This document shows positions 26,669 to 35,291 of a stretch of 64,000 bases of DNA, in pieces. Source of the stretch: Clostridiaceae bacterium (GTDB lineage Bacteria > Bacillota > Clostridia > Lachnospirales > Lachnospiraceae); NCBI GenBank assembly GCA_910574345.1, contig CAJSZV010000006.1, positions 70,340-134,339 of the forward strand, read 5' to 3'. Under the pieces are notes generated by a model, which saw only the letters and a program-made list of their open reading frames with translations, made no database searches and was not told the DNA's origin. Each line of letters starts with the position of its first letter. Position 1 is the stretch's first letter. Position numbers and translations under genes: made by a program.

Positions 26669-26982
26669 CGTTCCGGTTCCCGTTTCTTAGGGGCGGCGGG
26701 TCTGCGTTCCGACGGCTCCTGTTTGAGTTTTTCCAGGACGGAGCCTTTCTCCGGGGCTTGAAGGACTTTCCGCGCCTGCTTCAAAAACAGGTCGGTCAGG
26801 CCGGGGTTGACCTTATCCGCCACCAGGACATAGCTGTGGCGGGGATCGCCGCCATCCTCCGGCATGGGGATTGTTTTCGCCCAGGCTTTGTTGTCGCGGG
26901 AGATACGACCGTCATGCTCCTTTTTCAGCACCGTATTGGCAAGGATGTACTGCATACGTTCCGGCCCGAACTGTTCCAGCAC
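26665..26982 (-). pseudogene. DUF3849-like ICE protein, N-terminally truncated
   Basis: VLEQFGPERMQYILANTVLK...HDGRISRDNKAW and DPRHSYVLVADKVNPGLTDLF resemble the C-terminal part of DUF3849-type proteins found next to mobC in Tn1549-like elements. The N-terminal half is absent; the frame upstream is cut at about 26985 where the hydrolase gene of the redox operon begins. It overlaps mobC by four bases, as expected of the original operon. Confidence 0.6.
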
Positions 26983-26991
26983 TTCTTTCTA

Positions 26992-27906
26992 TCAGACACC
27001 TATTTCCGTAAGATACGATAAAATATAATCCATTGCTATTTCAAAACTGTTTCCATAAAACCCATGTCCAGCACCATCAAGGACTTCCAGTTCCGCATCC
27101 GGATAGGCTTCTGCGGCCCGTTCAGAATAGGAAATATCCACAAGGCTGTCCCTATTCCCGTGCAACAACAGCACCGGCTTTTGAAAATTCTTCATTTCCG
27201 CATAAACATCATAATCCCATACATCCGTGACGTAATTCCTGCCCACCATAATCCAGCCATTAAAATTAAATTGTTCCGGCACCTCATCTATGGAATCAAA
27301 TTCATCCTGCACCGTATCACGGATTACAAAAGCAGGGTAGAGCAGAACCAGACCATTTACTTTTTCCGGCTCACGGGCAGCCACAACAGCAGAGGCCACT
27401 CCACCTTGTGAGGCACCAATCAAAACAATCTTGTCACTGTCTACAAAATCCCACTGCTGTGCCGCCTCCAAAACCGCCTCCATATCAGCCGCTTCCGTCA
27501 TAACAGACATTCCGACTGTCGAGCCGTCACTCCTGCTGCTGACACTTCCACCACAGAAGTCAAAAACATACGCCGCAATACCGTGGTTTGCAAGGCACTC
27601 TGCGTATGGGATGCCTGACCTGTGGGTGCTGCCAAGTTCATGTGCAAAAATCACCAACGGAAGTTTCCCTTCCCGTTTAGGAACATATGCCTCACCGGAA
27701 ATATTAAGGCCGTCCCGTTCACAATCTTTTTTTACTATTTCGTACTCATAATATTCCACTGGTACATCCTCAAAGGACACAGATGTATCTTCCCCGATAA
27801 CAGAATCTGTTTTATCCTGCTGTGCATGCGGAGCAGAAGCACCGCATGCACAAAGGCTTACAAAAACAAAAATCAGAGAAAATAAAATCACGCATTTCTT
27901 CATCAT
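26992..27906 (-). CDS. lipoprotein alpha/beta hydrolase
   Basis: A 304-residue secreted lipoprotein: a lysine start, hydrophobic core and lipobox SLCACG (cleavage before the Cys near residue 21). An alpha/beta-hydrolase fold follows, with oxyanion region VIFAHELGST, nucleophile elbow IGASQGG, acid loop GNRDSLVD and catalytic His in GAGHGF. The start overlaps the flavodoxin stop (ATGATGA), so it is the last gene of the redox operon. It probably acts on esters outside the membrane; substrate unknown. Confidence 0.8.
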   Translation of the reverse strand: MMKKCVILFSLIFVFVSLCACGASAPHAQQDKTDSVIGEDTSVSFEDVPVEYYEYEIVKKDCERDGLNISGEAYVPKREGKLPLVIFAHELGSTHRSGIPYAECLANHGIAAYVFDFCGGSVSSRSDGSTVGMSVMTEAADMEAVLEAAQQWDFVDSDKIVLIGASQGGVASAVVAAREPEKVNGLVLLYPAFVIRDTVQDEFDSIDEVPEQFNFNGWIMVGRNYVTDVWDYDVYAEMKNFQKPVLLLHGNRDSLVDISYSERAAEAYPDAELEVLDGAGHGFYGNSFEIAMDYILSYLTEIGV

Positions 27907-28634
27907 CGGTTCTCGTCCATCCATTCCGAAAACTGTGACCGCACTTCCTCGTTTGCAGTTTCCGCATTTACAGTAAACCCCTCCACAACCGTCGCATCAG
28001 GCGCAAGGTCTTTGATCTGGTCGATCATCCTTCCGAACCGGCTTCCCAGATGGATTCCAAAAGGAACAACCGTCTTGCCGGACAGATCGTTTTCTGCCAG
28101 AAATGTATGCAGTGCAGGTGGTATCTCGGCGTTCCATACAGGCAATCCCAGATAAATCACATCGTAATCATCCAGATTTTCAATTTTTCCCTGCAAAGAA
28201 GGCCAATCCTCATTTTCCATCTGGTCGATTGCCGTTGGCAGCATTGTGGAATAGTCCGAAGCATAGGGTTCCGTCATCAATATATGAAATATGTCCGCTC
28301 CTTCTTTTTCCTCAATCACCTGCGCCATAATCTGGAGGTTTCCTTCGGTATTATCCGTTGGCCTGTTCAGGCTTGCAGATGTAATCGCATCCACATCCAT
28401 ACCGCTGGTATCCCCCATATTCTCACTATACGCAAAATACGCTACCAGTACATTTCCACTGCTTTCCTGTTCTGAAGAAGTGCTGTCATTATCATTATCC
28501 ATGCCTGTGTTCTCCGCCTTTTCTGTTTCATTAGAAACCGGCGCAGAAGGCTGGCCTGCCTGCTTATTATTTCCACATCCAGCCAAAGCGGTCAAAAGCA
28601 GGACGGCCAGCAATGTCATCATATATTTTTTCAT
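27903..28634 (-). CDS. lipoprotein flavodoxin
   Basis: A 243-residue protein. Signal and lipobox LTALAGCG (Cys near residue 20), a Ser/Glu/Asn-rich linker, then a flavodoxin domain VLVAYFAYSENMGDT... with YDVIYLGLPVWNAEIPPAL (FMN 60s loop) and a C-terminal GKTVVPFGIHLGSRFG stretch. Extracytoplasmic FMN proteins of this flavodoxin_4 type pass electrons at the cell surface. It lies between EFR1 and the hydrolase, co-transcribed. Confidence 0.85.
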   Translation of the reverse strand: MKKYMMTLLAVLLLTALAGCGNNKQAGQPSAPVSNETEKAENTGMDNDNDSTSSEQESSGNVLVAYFAYSENMGDTSGMDVDAITSASLNRPTDNTEGNLQIMAQVIEEKEGADIFHILMTEPYASDYSTMLPTAIDQMENEDWPSLQGKIENLDDYDVIYLGLPVWNAEIPPALHTFLAENDLSGKTVVPFGIHLGSRFGRMIDQIKDLAPDATVVEGFTVNAETANEEVRSQFSEWMDENR

Positions 28635-28649
28635 TTCAGCACCTTCTTT

Positions 28650-29432
28650 CTATCCGTTATCCGGTATATTTTTTCTTTCATTTGCCTCCACGATTTCCGG
28701 CAGCGCTATATTTTTGTTGCGGTAACGTGCCTGCGGGTTCCGTTCCGGGATCGTGAGCTGAATGGCTTTCTTCGGACACGAATGGACACAGGCCATGCAG
28801 GACTGGCAGCCATCCGTATGATATGCCGCCTTGCCATGTTCCACATAGTAAAGCCCCATCGGACATACCTTGCTACAGATGCCGCAGCCGACACAATCCT
28901 CTGTAATACGGTAGATGCCTTTCCAACGGTCTGCGGGAGCCGCAGAGCTTCGCGCAAGAAATTCCTGATGTGCCGCTCTGTCAGCCTCTGTCGCAGGCTG
29001 GATCATAACCTTACGCTGCGCAATATCCTTTTTGATTGCCTCAATCTGCCCATCCACATTTTTGTCCAGCCCTGCCTGCTCTTCCATATCGAAAGCCGGG
29101 AGAAAATTGTCCGCCATCAGAACCGTGTTGATATATGCTGCCTGTATGCCGATTTTTTTTAACAGCCCATCTGCCAGTTCCGCTGCACCTCCGTGCCGGT
29201 TTCCGTATGTCAGCAGTACATAAAAATAATCCGTTTTGAATTTTGCCCTTTCGACAAACTCTTTTACCATCGGCGGCATTTCATGGCCGAACACGGGGCA
29301 TACAATCCCGATTGTTTCATCCTCAAATACCAGCTCATTTTGACCGATAACCTGCGGTATGCTGACCGGTTTGTCGGAAAGCTGCTTTGCCACATACAGG
29401 CTGTTTCCGGTTGCGCTAAAGAAAAATATCAT
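28650..29432 (-). CDS. EFR1-family flavodoxin/ferredoxin fusion
   Basis: A 260-residue EFR1-type protein. The N-terminal flavodoxin-like half starts MIFFFSATGNSLYVAKQL and contains GIVCPVFGHEMPP. The C-terminal half has two 4Fe-4S motifs, CVGCGICSKVCPMG and CQSCMACVHSCPKKAI (about residues 175-218). It couples FMN and FeS electron transfer in the cytoplasm. Middle gene of the minus-strand redox operon. Confidence 0.9.
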   Translation of the reverse strand: MIFFFSATGNSLYVAKQLSDKPVSIPQVIGQNELVFEDETIGIVCPVFGHEMPPMVKEFVERAKFKTDYFYVLLTYGNRHGGAAELADGLLKKIGIQAAYINTVLMADNFLPAFDMEEQAGLDKNVDGQIEAIKKDIAQRKVMIQPATEADRAAHQEFLARSSAAPADRWKGIYRITEDCVGCGICSKVCPMGLYYVEHGKAAYHTDGCQSCMACVHSCPKKAIQLTIPERNPQARYRNKNIALPEIVEANERKNIPDNG

Positions 29433-29451
29433 TTTTACAGAATCTCCCTTC

Positions 29452-29985
29452 CTAACAGCCTTTTCCTAATTGATACGCCTCGTCCATTGCGGCTTTCCCC
29501 TTTATCTCCCCGACACAGAAAGCCGAACCATAAACCTTACCCTTCACAACCGAGCCGGGAACACACGCTGCAAAACCTTCCATGTCTTTCATTGTAGTTT
29601 CCATAGCCCCTTTGCCATCGGCGGCAGTAGCGATAAAGTAAAATTCTTTTCCTTTCATCCGGCTGCCGCCAGCCAGCATCCGGTCAATCATAACCTTTAA
29701 CTGTGCGGAAATCGAGTAATAATATACCGGCGTAGACAGCACAATCACATCAGCGGCTACCATCTTTTCGATCACCTCTGCCATATCATCCTTCTGAACA
29801 CAGGTGCCTCCATTGCTAAGGCAGGCTTCACAGGCTATGCAGGGAGCAATCTTCTTTTCCCTCAAAATGACGGTATCCGTCACATTGCCTGATTCTTCTG
29901 CCCCTTTTATAAACTGCCGTACCAGTGTTTCTGAGTTCCCGCCCTTGCGGGGACTGCTTACCACTGCCAAAATTCTTTTTCCCAT
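29452..29985 (-). CDS. NAD(P)H-dependent FMN reductase / flavodoxin family
   Basis: A 177-residue protein: ILAVVSSPRKGGNSETLVRQ (phosphate-binding loop) and APCIACEACLSNGGTCVQKDD, then LSTPVYYYSISAQLKVMIDR (flavin-contact segment). This is the iron-sulfur flavoprotein-like FMN reductase family. ATG 29985 has GGAGG suitably upstream; the longer ORF start lies before the RBS. Part of the LysR-linked redox operon. Confidence 0.87.
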   Translation of the reverse strand: MGKRILAVVSSPRKGGNSETLVRQFIKGAEESGNVTDTVILREKKIAPCIACEACLSNGGTCVQKDDMAEVIEKMVAADVIVLSTPVYYYSISAQLKVMIDRMLAGGSRMKGKEFYFIATAADGKGAMETTMKDMEGFAACVPGSVVKGKVYGSAFCVGEIKGKAAMDEAYQLGKGC

Positions 29986-30002
29986 GCCAAAAACCTCCAT
30001 TC

Positions 30003-31187
30003 TTATTTATAAGACTTCTTATAAATTTCAATGCAGTCCTCATCCGTCAGCGTGTAGGGGTCGTTAAGGAAATTGACTCCCAATGTATCTCTGGCGTTCT
30101 GTACCATCTTTGGAAATTCGTCCGGTGTGATTCCATAGTCAGACATTTTCAGTCCATCCACGCCGCAGGCTTTCTGCAGGTCACAAAGGGCTGTCAGGAA
30201 GTCCTCCGCCTTAGATGCGTCTTTTACGCCCATCATCCGGGCCATCTCGATAAAACGGTCATCGCAGACGTGCTTTTCAATAAAGAACCCATAGTACGCC
30301 TTGGAAATCATAATCAGACCGGCTCCATGCGGCAGCTTCTCATGGTATGCACTGAGGGCGTGTTCCAGCGGATGAGCACTGGTGCAGGAGCCAACTGCCA
30401 TCTGGATGCCGGAGAGATAACTGCCAAGAGCCACCTTTCCCATAGCCTCCACATTATCCGGCTCCTTGATCGCCGTTTCCAGATTCTTTCCGACATTGCT
30501 GATCGCTTCAGCAGCCACCATTTTGCTCATCTCATTACGGCTTACGGAAATGTAACCCTCCGTGGAATGGAACAGCGCATCAAATCCCTGATATGCCTTA
30601 AACCCGGCAGGGACGCTGGTCATCAGTTCCGGATCGACCACCGCAAGCACTGGATAGGTTCCCGGCCCAAATACGCCCGTTTTTTCATTTGTTTCAGGAT
30701 TCGTGATAACTGCGCCGCCATCTGTTTCCGAGCCGGTTCCTGCGGTAGTGGGGATTGCAATGATCGGAAGTCCCGGAACCGTCGGCCACTGTTTCCTGCC
30801 GGTTCCAAACTGTACATAATCCCATAAATCTCCGCCATTTGTCGCCATAATGCCAATCGCCTTTGACGCATCAAGCACGCTGCCGCCTCCAAGGGCAACA
30901 ATAAACTCACAGCCGTTTTCCTTTGCAAACAGACCGCCTTCTTCTGCAACCGGTTTTGTAGGATTCGCCGGAACCTTATCAAATACAACAGATTCCACGC
31001 CAGCCTGTTCCAGTTCATTCTCTAACCGTTCCAGATAACCGTTCGCACGGGTAGACTTTCCATTGGAAATAACAATCAGCGCTTTTTTTCCATGCACCAA
31101 TCCCATCGGGGCATTGATCTGTGTATGCAGCTCATTTAATTTTCCTGCGCCAAACATGGCAGTAGTAGGTATCCCAAAAGTAAACAT
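30003..31187 (-). CDS. iron-containing alcohol dehydrogenase
   Basis: A 394-residue group III ADH. N-terminal Rossmann-like part with VALGGGSVLDASKAIGIM, then IIAIPTTAGTGSE, QGFDALFHSTEGY and the metal site SAHPLEHALSAYHEKLPHGAG. It reduces aldehydes or ketones with NAD(P)H in the cytoplasm. ATG 31187 has GGAGG eight bases upstream; the longer frame to 31319 runs into the cupin gene. Probably removes carbonyl compounds together with the aldo/keto reductase of the same operon. Confidence 0.92.
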   Translation of the reverse strand: MFTFGIPTTAMFGAGKLNELHTQINAPMGLVHGKKALIVISNGKSTRANGYLERLENELEQAGVESVVFDKVPANPTKPVAEEGGLFAKENGCEFIVALGGGSVLDASKAIGIMATNGGDLWDYVQFGTGRKQWPTVPGLPIIAIPTTAGTGSETDGGAVITNPETNEKTGVFGPGTYPVLAVVDPELMTSVPAGFKAYQGFDALFHSTEGYISVSRNEMSKMVAAEAISNVGKNLETAIKEPDNVEAMGKVALGSYLSGIQMAVGSCTSAHPLEHALSAYHEKLPHGAGLIMISKAYYGFFIEKHVCDDRFIEMARMMGVKDASKAEDFLTALCDLQKACGVDGLKMSDYGITPDEFPKMVQNARDTLGVNFLNDPYTLTDEDCIEIYKKSYK

Positions 31188-31209
31188 AATTTTTTCCTCC
31201 TTGATCTGA

Positions 31210-31620
31210 TTATAAATTTTCATATTCTGTTGTAACAGACTCCAGCCATTCACAGCCTGCGTTCTCGTTCGGAACGCTGATGGCAATGTGAGCAAACCAG
31301 CTATCCGGCGCTGCCCCATGCCAGTGCTTTACCTCCGGTGGTATGTTCACCACATCTCCGGGGTTCAATTCCTGCGGTTCCTTCCCCCATTCCTGATAAT
31401 AACCTTTTCCGGCAGTGCATAACAGGATCTGCCCGCCGCCGTGATGGATATGCCAGTTATTGCGGCATCCCGGCTCAAAGGTTACATTAGCAATCTGAAC
31501 CTGCTCTTTACTTAAACCTCCCAGATAGCTCTTTCCAATAAAATACTTGGAAAAGGCTACATTCTCCCCGCCAATGGGAAACGGGCTTTCTTTCTGAATT
31601 TCCTCCATCGTTTTCGCCAT
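31210..31620 (-). CDS. cupin-domain protein
   Basis: A 136-residue single cupin: motif 1 GCRNNWHIHHGGGQILLC...G and motif 2 NPGDVVNIPPEVKHWHG give the usual metal ligands (two His, plus a His in motif 2). ATG 31620 has CCTCC (GGAGG) eight bases upstream; an in-frame TTG just before it is less likely. Frequently found beside CMD-family and oxidoreductase genes, as here. Exact substrate unknown. Confidence 0.87.
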   Translation of the reverse strand: MAKTMEEIQKESPFPIGGENVAFSKYFIGKSYLGGLSKEQVQIANVTFEPGCRNNWHIHHGGGQILLCTAGKGYYQEWGKEPQELNPGDVVNIPPEVKHWHGAAPDSWFAHIAISVPNENAGCEWLESVTTEYENL

Positions 31621-31634
31621 GACCAAAACCTCCT

Positions 31635-32363
31635 TTATTGTTTTTGTGCTGCCTCATTGATAACACGCATTGCATTTAGTGTCCGGGGATAGCCGATATA
31701 CGGCATACACTGGGAAATGACACGGATTAAAAACTGTTTATCATTCCCCACCCTCATATTCCCTGCCGCATGGCCGAAAAGCTGCGGTTCACAGCCGCCC
31801 TGTGCCGCAATAAAGCAGAATGTAATCATTTCCCGCTGCCGGTTATCCAGCCCGTTTCTGGTATAGTAATCACCAAAACAGTTCCCTGCCAGCCAGCGGT
31901 TGATGTGGCGGCTTTCCTCCGGGCCGGATTCAGCGAACCCTTTATAGCTCTCACCAAACAGTTCTACCTGTTTCGCTTCCCCCATTTCCACCCGGTTTTC
32001 AGGTGTTGTTGTCCCCTGTCCCGGTAATGGCAGTTCTGTATTTCTTTCCAGCAGCACATCATTTGTAAGACCGAGAAACGGGTATACCCTGCCAATGCCC
32101 AGATAAGCCACCGCCTGATAGACGATTTCTTTCACCTCAACCGGCGTCACCCCACAATCCAACGCTTCGGGCAATATCTCCCGGAATGCTTCTTTTCCCT
32201 GACATCCAAGCAAGGCTGCCAGAACTGCCATGTAACGGGTTCTCTGATCCAGAGCCGCTTTCCCGGTTTCCAAGACTTCATTCTCCGAGAACCTTTGGAA
32301 TAACTCATAAAATTCCGGATCATACTCTTTCAGTTTCAGAAGATAAGATATGTTCTGCTCCAT
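31635..32363 (-). CDS. carboxymuconolactone decarboxylase (CMD/AhpD-like) family protein
   Basis: A 242-residue protein with two CMD repeats: LDQRTRYMAVLAALLGCQGK...GVTPVEVKEIVYQAVAYLG (about 40-95) and LDNRQREMITFCFIAAQGGC...FGHAAGNMRVGNDKQFL (about 170-220). No Cys-x-x-Cys pair is seen, so AhpD-type peroxidase activity is not supported. It sits between cupin and aldo/keto reductase genes in the operon. Confidence 0.85.
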   Translation of the reverse strand: MEQNISYLLKLKEYDPEFYELFQRFSENEVLETGKAALDQRTRYMAVLAALLGCQGKEAFREILPEALDCGVTPVEVKEIVYQAVAYLGIGRVYPFLGLTNDVLLERNTELPLPGQGTTTPENRVEMGEAKQVELFGESYKGFAESGPEESRHINRWLAGNCFGDYYTRNGLDNRQREMITFCFIAAQGGCEPQLFGHAAGNMRVGNDKQFLIRVISQCMPYIGYPRTLNAMRVINEAAQKQ

Positions 32364-32378
32364 TTTACATTCCTCCTG

Positions 32379-33230
32379 TTATTCATGGATTTTGATGCTG
32401 TTTAACTGCTTTGCAGTGCAAAAACAATGAGGGTCAATAATTTCACTGTGACCAATATCCATCGAAGCGATAGCCTCCATCTCACGATCTGTCAGCTCAA
32501 AATCGTCAAGACTGATATTTTCCTCCATGCGCTCCCGATGGACAGTCTTTGGGATTGCTACAATTCCCCTCTGCAGGTGCCAACGCAGAATAACCTGTGC
32601 CGTTGTCTTTTTGTGCTTTGAAGCAATCTTAGAAAGTATCCTGTGGTTAAAAATATCTTTCTGGCCTTCGGAGAGCGGCCCCCATGCTTCGGGAACAACC
32701 TCGTATTCCTTCATCACCCGCAGGGCTTCCCGCTGCTGAAAAAAGGGATGTATCTCTATCTGGTTTACCGCAGGGCGTATTTTATGATTCATGCACAAGT
32801 CCACAATCCGCTCCGGAGGAAAATTGGATACCCCGACTGCCCGCAAAACACCTTCCTCATACAGCCGCTCCATCGCCCTCCACGCACCGTAGTAATCTCC
32901 AAACGGCTGATGAATCAGGTATAAGTCCAGATAGTCAAGCCCCAGTTTTTGAATGGAACAGTCAAAAGCCTTTAATGTGCTGTCATATCCGGCATCCTGT
33001 ACCCATAATTTTGTGGTTATAAACAGTTCTTCGCGGGGAACATCTGACTGGCGGATCGCTCTGCCGACCGCTTCCTCATTTCCATACGAAGCCGCCGTAT
33101 CAATCATACGGTACCCTGCTTCCAACGCATGGCTTACACAAACTTCGCACTGCTTAGCATCCGTAATTTGAAATACACCATATCCCTGCATTGGCATTTC
33201 AATACCATTATTCAATGAAATATACTGCAT
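32379..33230 (-). CDS. aldo/keto reductase
   Basis: A 283-residue AKR with the family blocks GYRMIDTAASYGNEEAVG (catalytic Asp, Tyr), ELFITTKLWV (Lys), LDLYLIHQPFGD (His), GVSNFPPERI, and a C-terminal NADPH-binding PKTVHRERMEENI. It reduces aldehydes and ketones in the cytoplasm. First gene of the minus-strand operon, divergent from the LysR gene, so it is the likely regulated promoter-proximal gene. Confidence 0.92.
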   Translation of the reverse strand: MQYISLNNGIEMPMQGYGVFQITDAKQCEVCVSHALEAGYRMIDTAASYGNEEAVGRAIRQSDVPREELFITTKLWVQDAGYDSTLKAFDCSIQKLGLDYLDLYLIHQPFGDYYGAWRAMERLYEEGVLRAVGVSNFPPERIVDLCMNHKIRPAVNQIEIHPFFQQREALRVMKEYEVVPEAWGPLSEGQKDIFNHRILSKIASKHKKTTAQVILRWHLQRGIVAIPKTVHRERMEENISLDDFELTDREMEAIASMDIGHSEIIDPHCFCTAKQLNSIKIHE

Positions 33231-33258
33231 TTTGCCTCCTCACCTTCCTCCCAAGAAA

Positions 33259-33360
33259 ATTATACCGCTCACTTCCCCAAAAGTACAATGCCGATATGCG
33301 AATGCAGCTTGCGTTTAACGCATACTGATTCTTGAAAAAACAGAGCGTGTGCGGTATAAT
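33259..33360. promoter_or_regulatory. divergent promoter region of redox operon and LysR gene
   Basis: Plus strand: TTGAAA (33332-33337), 17 bases, TATAAT (33355-33360) for the LysR gene. Minus strand: TTGTAC (33288-33283), 18 bases, TATAAT (33264-33259) for the aldo/keto reductase. Between them TATGCG (33295) and CGCATA (33319) form an inverted repeat, a plausible LysR operator. Confidence 0.75.
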
Positions 33361-33390
33361 GTCTATATCAATTTTCACGGAGGCAGCAAT

Positions 33391-34236
33391 ATGTTTGAAC
33401 TAAACCAATTAGAGCAGTTGCTCTATGTCCATAAATACGGAACTATTTCCAAAGCAGCAGAGGAATTGCACCTATCACAGTCGGCACTCAGTCGTTCCAT
33501 CCAAAAATTGGAAAGCGACCTTCAAGTTTCCCTTTTTTCAAGACAAAAAAATAAAATGGAATTGAACAAAAACGGAAAACTTGCTGTTGATCTGGCTGCA
33601 AAACTTTTAGATCAGGCTCATTCCATGACGGCGCAACTCCGCAGCTTTGACAGGAGCCAGCGTACCATTTCGTTAGGTTTTTGCGCTCCGGCACCTTTGT
33701 GGACAATTCCAGCGATTTTTTCAGACATTTATCCTGAAATGACCATTTCCTCTGAAATAAAAAATACAGATACTTTATTGCAGGGATTGGGGGAGGAGCT
33801 TTTTCATATGATTGTTCTTCCGTGTAAAATCGAATCGGATGAATTTATCTGTACGAAGTATGTGGAAGAACATCTGTATTTTTCACTTCCTCCCGCCCAT
33901 CCGCTATCTTCCAGAAAAACACTACATTTTAGGGACTTAAATGGGGAAACGATGCTGCTTCGCTCTAAACTCGGCTTCTGGCATGATATACACGAAACCA
34001 CTATGCCGGATACTCACTTTTTAATACAGGAAGAATCATTTGCGTTCGATGAGCTTGTGAAATTGTCTGCATTACCATCTTTTACTTCTAATCTGGTAAT
34101 GCAGCGGGAAGGAATACCTCCTAATAGAATCACTATTCCGATTATGGATAAAGAAGCGAATGTTACATATTATTGTCTTTACAAAACTAAAAATGAAAAA
34201 ATGCTAAAGGGATTTTTGCAGAGATTGAAAATGTAA
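33391..34236 (+). CDS. LysR-family transcriptional regulator
   Basis: A 281-residue LTTR: winged helix FELNQLEQLLYVHKYGTISKA, AEELHLSQSALSRSIQKLE (residues 1-60), then the effector-binding domain (TISLGFCAPAPLWTIPAI onward). GGAGG seven bases before ATG 33391 decides the start. Divergent from the redox operon, whose expression it presumably controls in response to a small reactive molecule. Confidence 0.92.
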   Translation: MFELNQLEQLLYVHKYGTISKAAEELHLSQSALSRSIQKLESDLQVSLFSRQKNKMELNKNGKLAVDLAAKLLDQAHSMTAQLRSFDRSQRTISLGFCAPAPLWTIPAIFSDIYPEMTISSEIKNTDTLLQGLGEELFHMIVLPCKIESDEFICTKYVEEHLYFSLPPAHPLSSRKTLHFRDLNGETMLLRSKLGFWHDIHETTMPDTHFLIQEESFAFDELVKLSALPSFTSNLVMQREGIPPNRITIPIMDKEANVTYYCLYKTKNEKMLKGFLQRLKM

Positions 34237-34280
34237 ATTAGTTTAAGCATTTGTTTCCACATTGGGAATGTTTAGTTTTA

Positions 34281-34313
34281 AGCCAGCCGATAAACTCATG
34301 GCTGGCCTTTTTG
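34281..34313 (+). terminator. intrinsic terminator
   Basis: AGCCAGCC and GGCTGGCC flank an 11-base loop and are followed by TTTTTG. A related stem (GGCCAGCC...GGCTGGCC) ends the SprT-like gene at 35913, and the following leader is duplicated too. This terminator therefore belongs to a duplicated unit. Confidence 0.75.
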
Positions 34314-34370
34314 TATTCCGAAAAAAGAAAAATTTCTTTGAAAAAAAGCTTGCTTTCACACCGAAAATGC

Positions 34371-34386
34371 GTAAGCTGTCACTCAC
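34371..34386 (+). repeat. leader motif GTAAGCTGTCACTCAC, copy 1
   Basis: An exact 16-mer present before three neighbouring genes (34371, 35243, 36019). It lies 53 bases upstream of the ATG at 34439. It is part of a ~100-bp leader shared with 35940-36045. Likely a promoter-operator or RNA-leader element of this ICE module. Confidence 0.65.
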
Positions 34387-34438
34387 AAGGCAAGCAGCCA
34401 GTACAAAAACACAAACAAAACGAAAGGTGGAAAACATT

Positions 34439-35140
34439 ATGAAGACAGGAAAAATCACAGCAAAATTGAGGGACGCGGTTCCGGTATGCCTTATGGTAGA
34501 GGGACAGGAAGTAAAGCGGTACAAGAACATTGACCTGCCGGATATGCTCAAAGAGGTAGAAATGCTGGATTTCCATTTCAACGTACCAGAGGACGGCAAG
34601 ATCACTTTTGAAATCAGCTATGCGCAGGGCATGCTGCCGGAGGTATTCCCGGAGCCGAGGGTGAAAATGACGCGGGCCGAGAAAGCAGCGGCCAAAGCGG
34701 CAGCGAAAGCCACCGCAGAGCAAGAAGCCACGGCAGAAGAAAATGCCCCGGCGGCCATGCCGGAAGCCATACAGGAAGTAACGGCGCTGGCAGAGATAAA
34801 GCCCTTCGATATAGCGGCCCTAATCGCGCCACCTGCCGCAGAGGAAGCCGCACCGGAAGCAGAGCCGGAAACCGAGGAAGCCACCGAGCAGGCGGCGGAA
34901 GAATCCGAAGCCAAGGAAACCGGAAGCATGGAAATCCACTACAATGTAACCGGGCCGCGCAGAAAGGAATTAGCGACCGCAGTAGGAAATTTTATCGGCA
35001 TGGCTCCGGTATACATGAAAGCCCCGACCTATGGTTTCGCGGTAAGCAATTACATCATTGACAAGAACGGAACCCTTACCGGAGAAAACAACAAGGCATT
35101 AGTGGAAGCGCTTGCAGAGCAGGGCTTCACCGCAGCATAA
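34439..35140 (+). CDS. ICE hypothetical protein with low-complexity centre, paralogue 1
   Basis: A 233-residue protein. The N-terminal domain MKTGKITAKLRDAVPVCLM...EVKRYKNIDLPD is conserved in paralogue 2. An Ala/Glu-rich low-complexity middle follows (about 75-165). The C-terminal domain has NVTGPRRKELATAVGNFIG, VYMKAPTYGFAVSNYIIDKNGTL and LAEQGFTAA, a type often labelled 'virulence protein' in clostridial mobile elements. GAAAGGTGG before ATG 34439; the longer frame starts in the conserved leader. Function unknown. Confidence 0.65.
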   Translation: MKTGKITAKLRDAVPVCLMVEGQEVKRYKNIDLPDMLKEVEMLDFHFNVPEDGKITFEISYAQGMLPEVFPEPRVKMTRAEKAAAKAAAKATAEQEATAEENAPAAMPEAIQEVTALAEIKPFDIAALIAPPAAEEAAPEAEPETEEATEQAAEESEAKETGSMEIHYNVTGPRRKELATAVGNFIGMAPVYMKAPTYGFAVSNYIIDKNGTLTGENNKALVEALAEQGFTAA

Positions 35141-35242
35141 GATAGCAATACCGGCCCCGCTTCGGCGAGGCTTTCTGTTGCCCGGATATCCTGAAAAAAT
35201 ATGTTTTAAACATTTAGAGGCTTGCCTATCTATTTAAAATAT

Positions 35243-35258
35243 GTAAGCTGTCACTCAC
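35243..35258 (+). repeat. leader motif GTAAGCTGTCACTCAC, copy 2
   Basis: Second exact copy, 34 bases upstream of ATG 35292. Here the surrounding leader is not otherwise shared, so the 16-mer itself is the conserved unit. Confidence 0.65.
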
Positions 35259-35291
35259 GGAATTAAAACATAATTTTAGGAGGACATGCCA

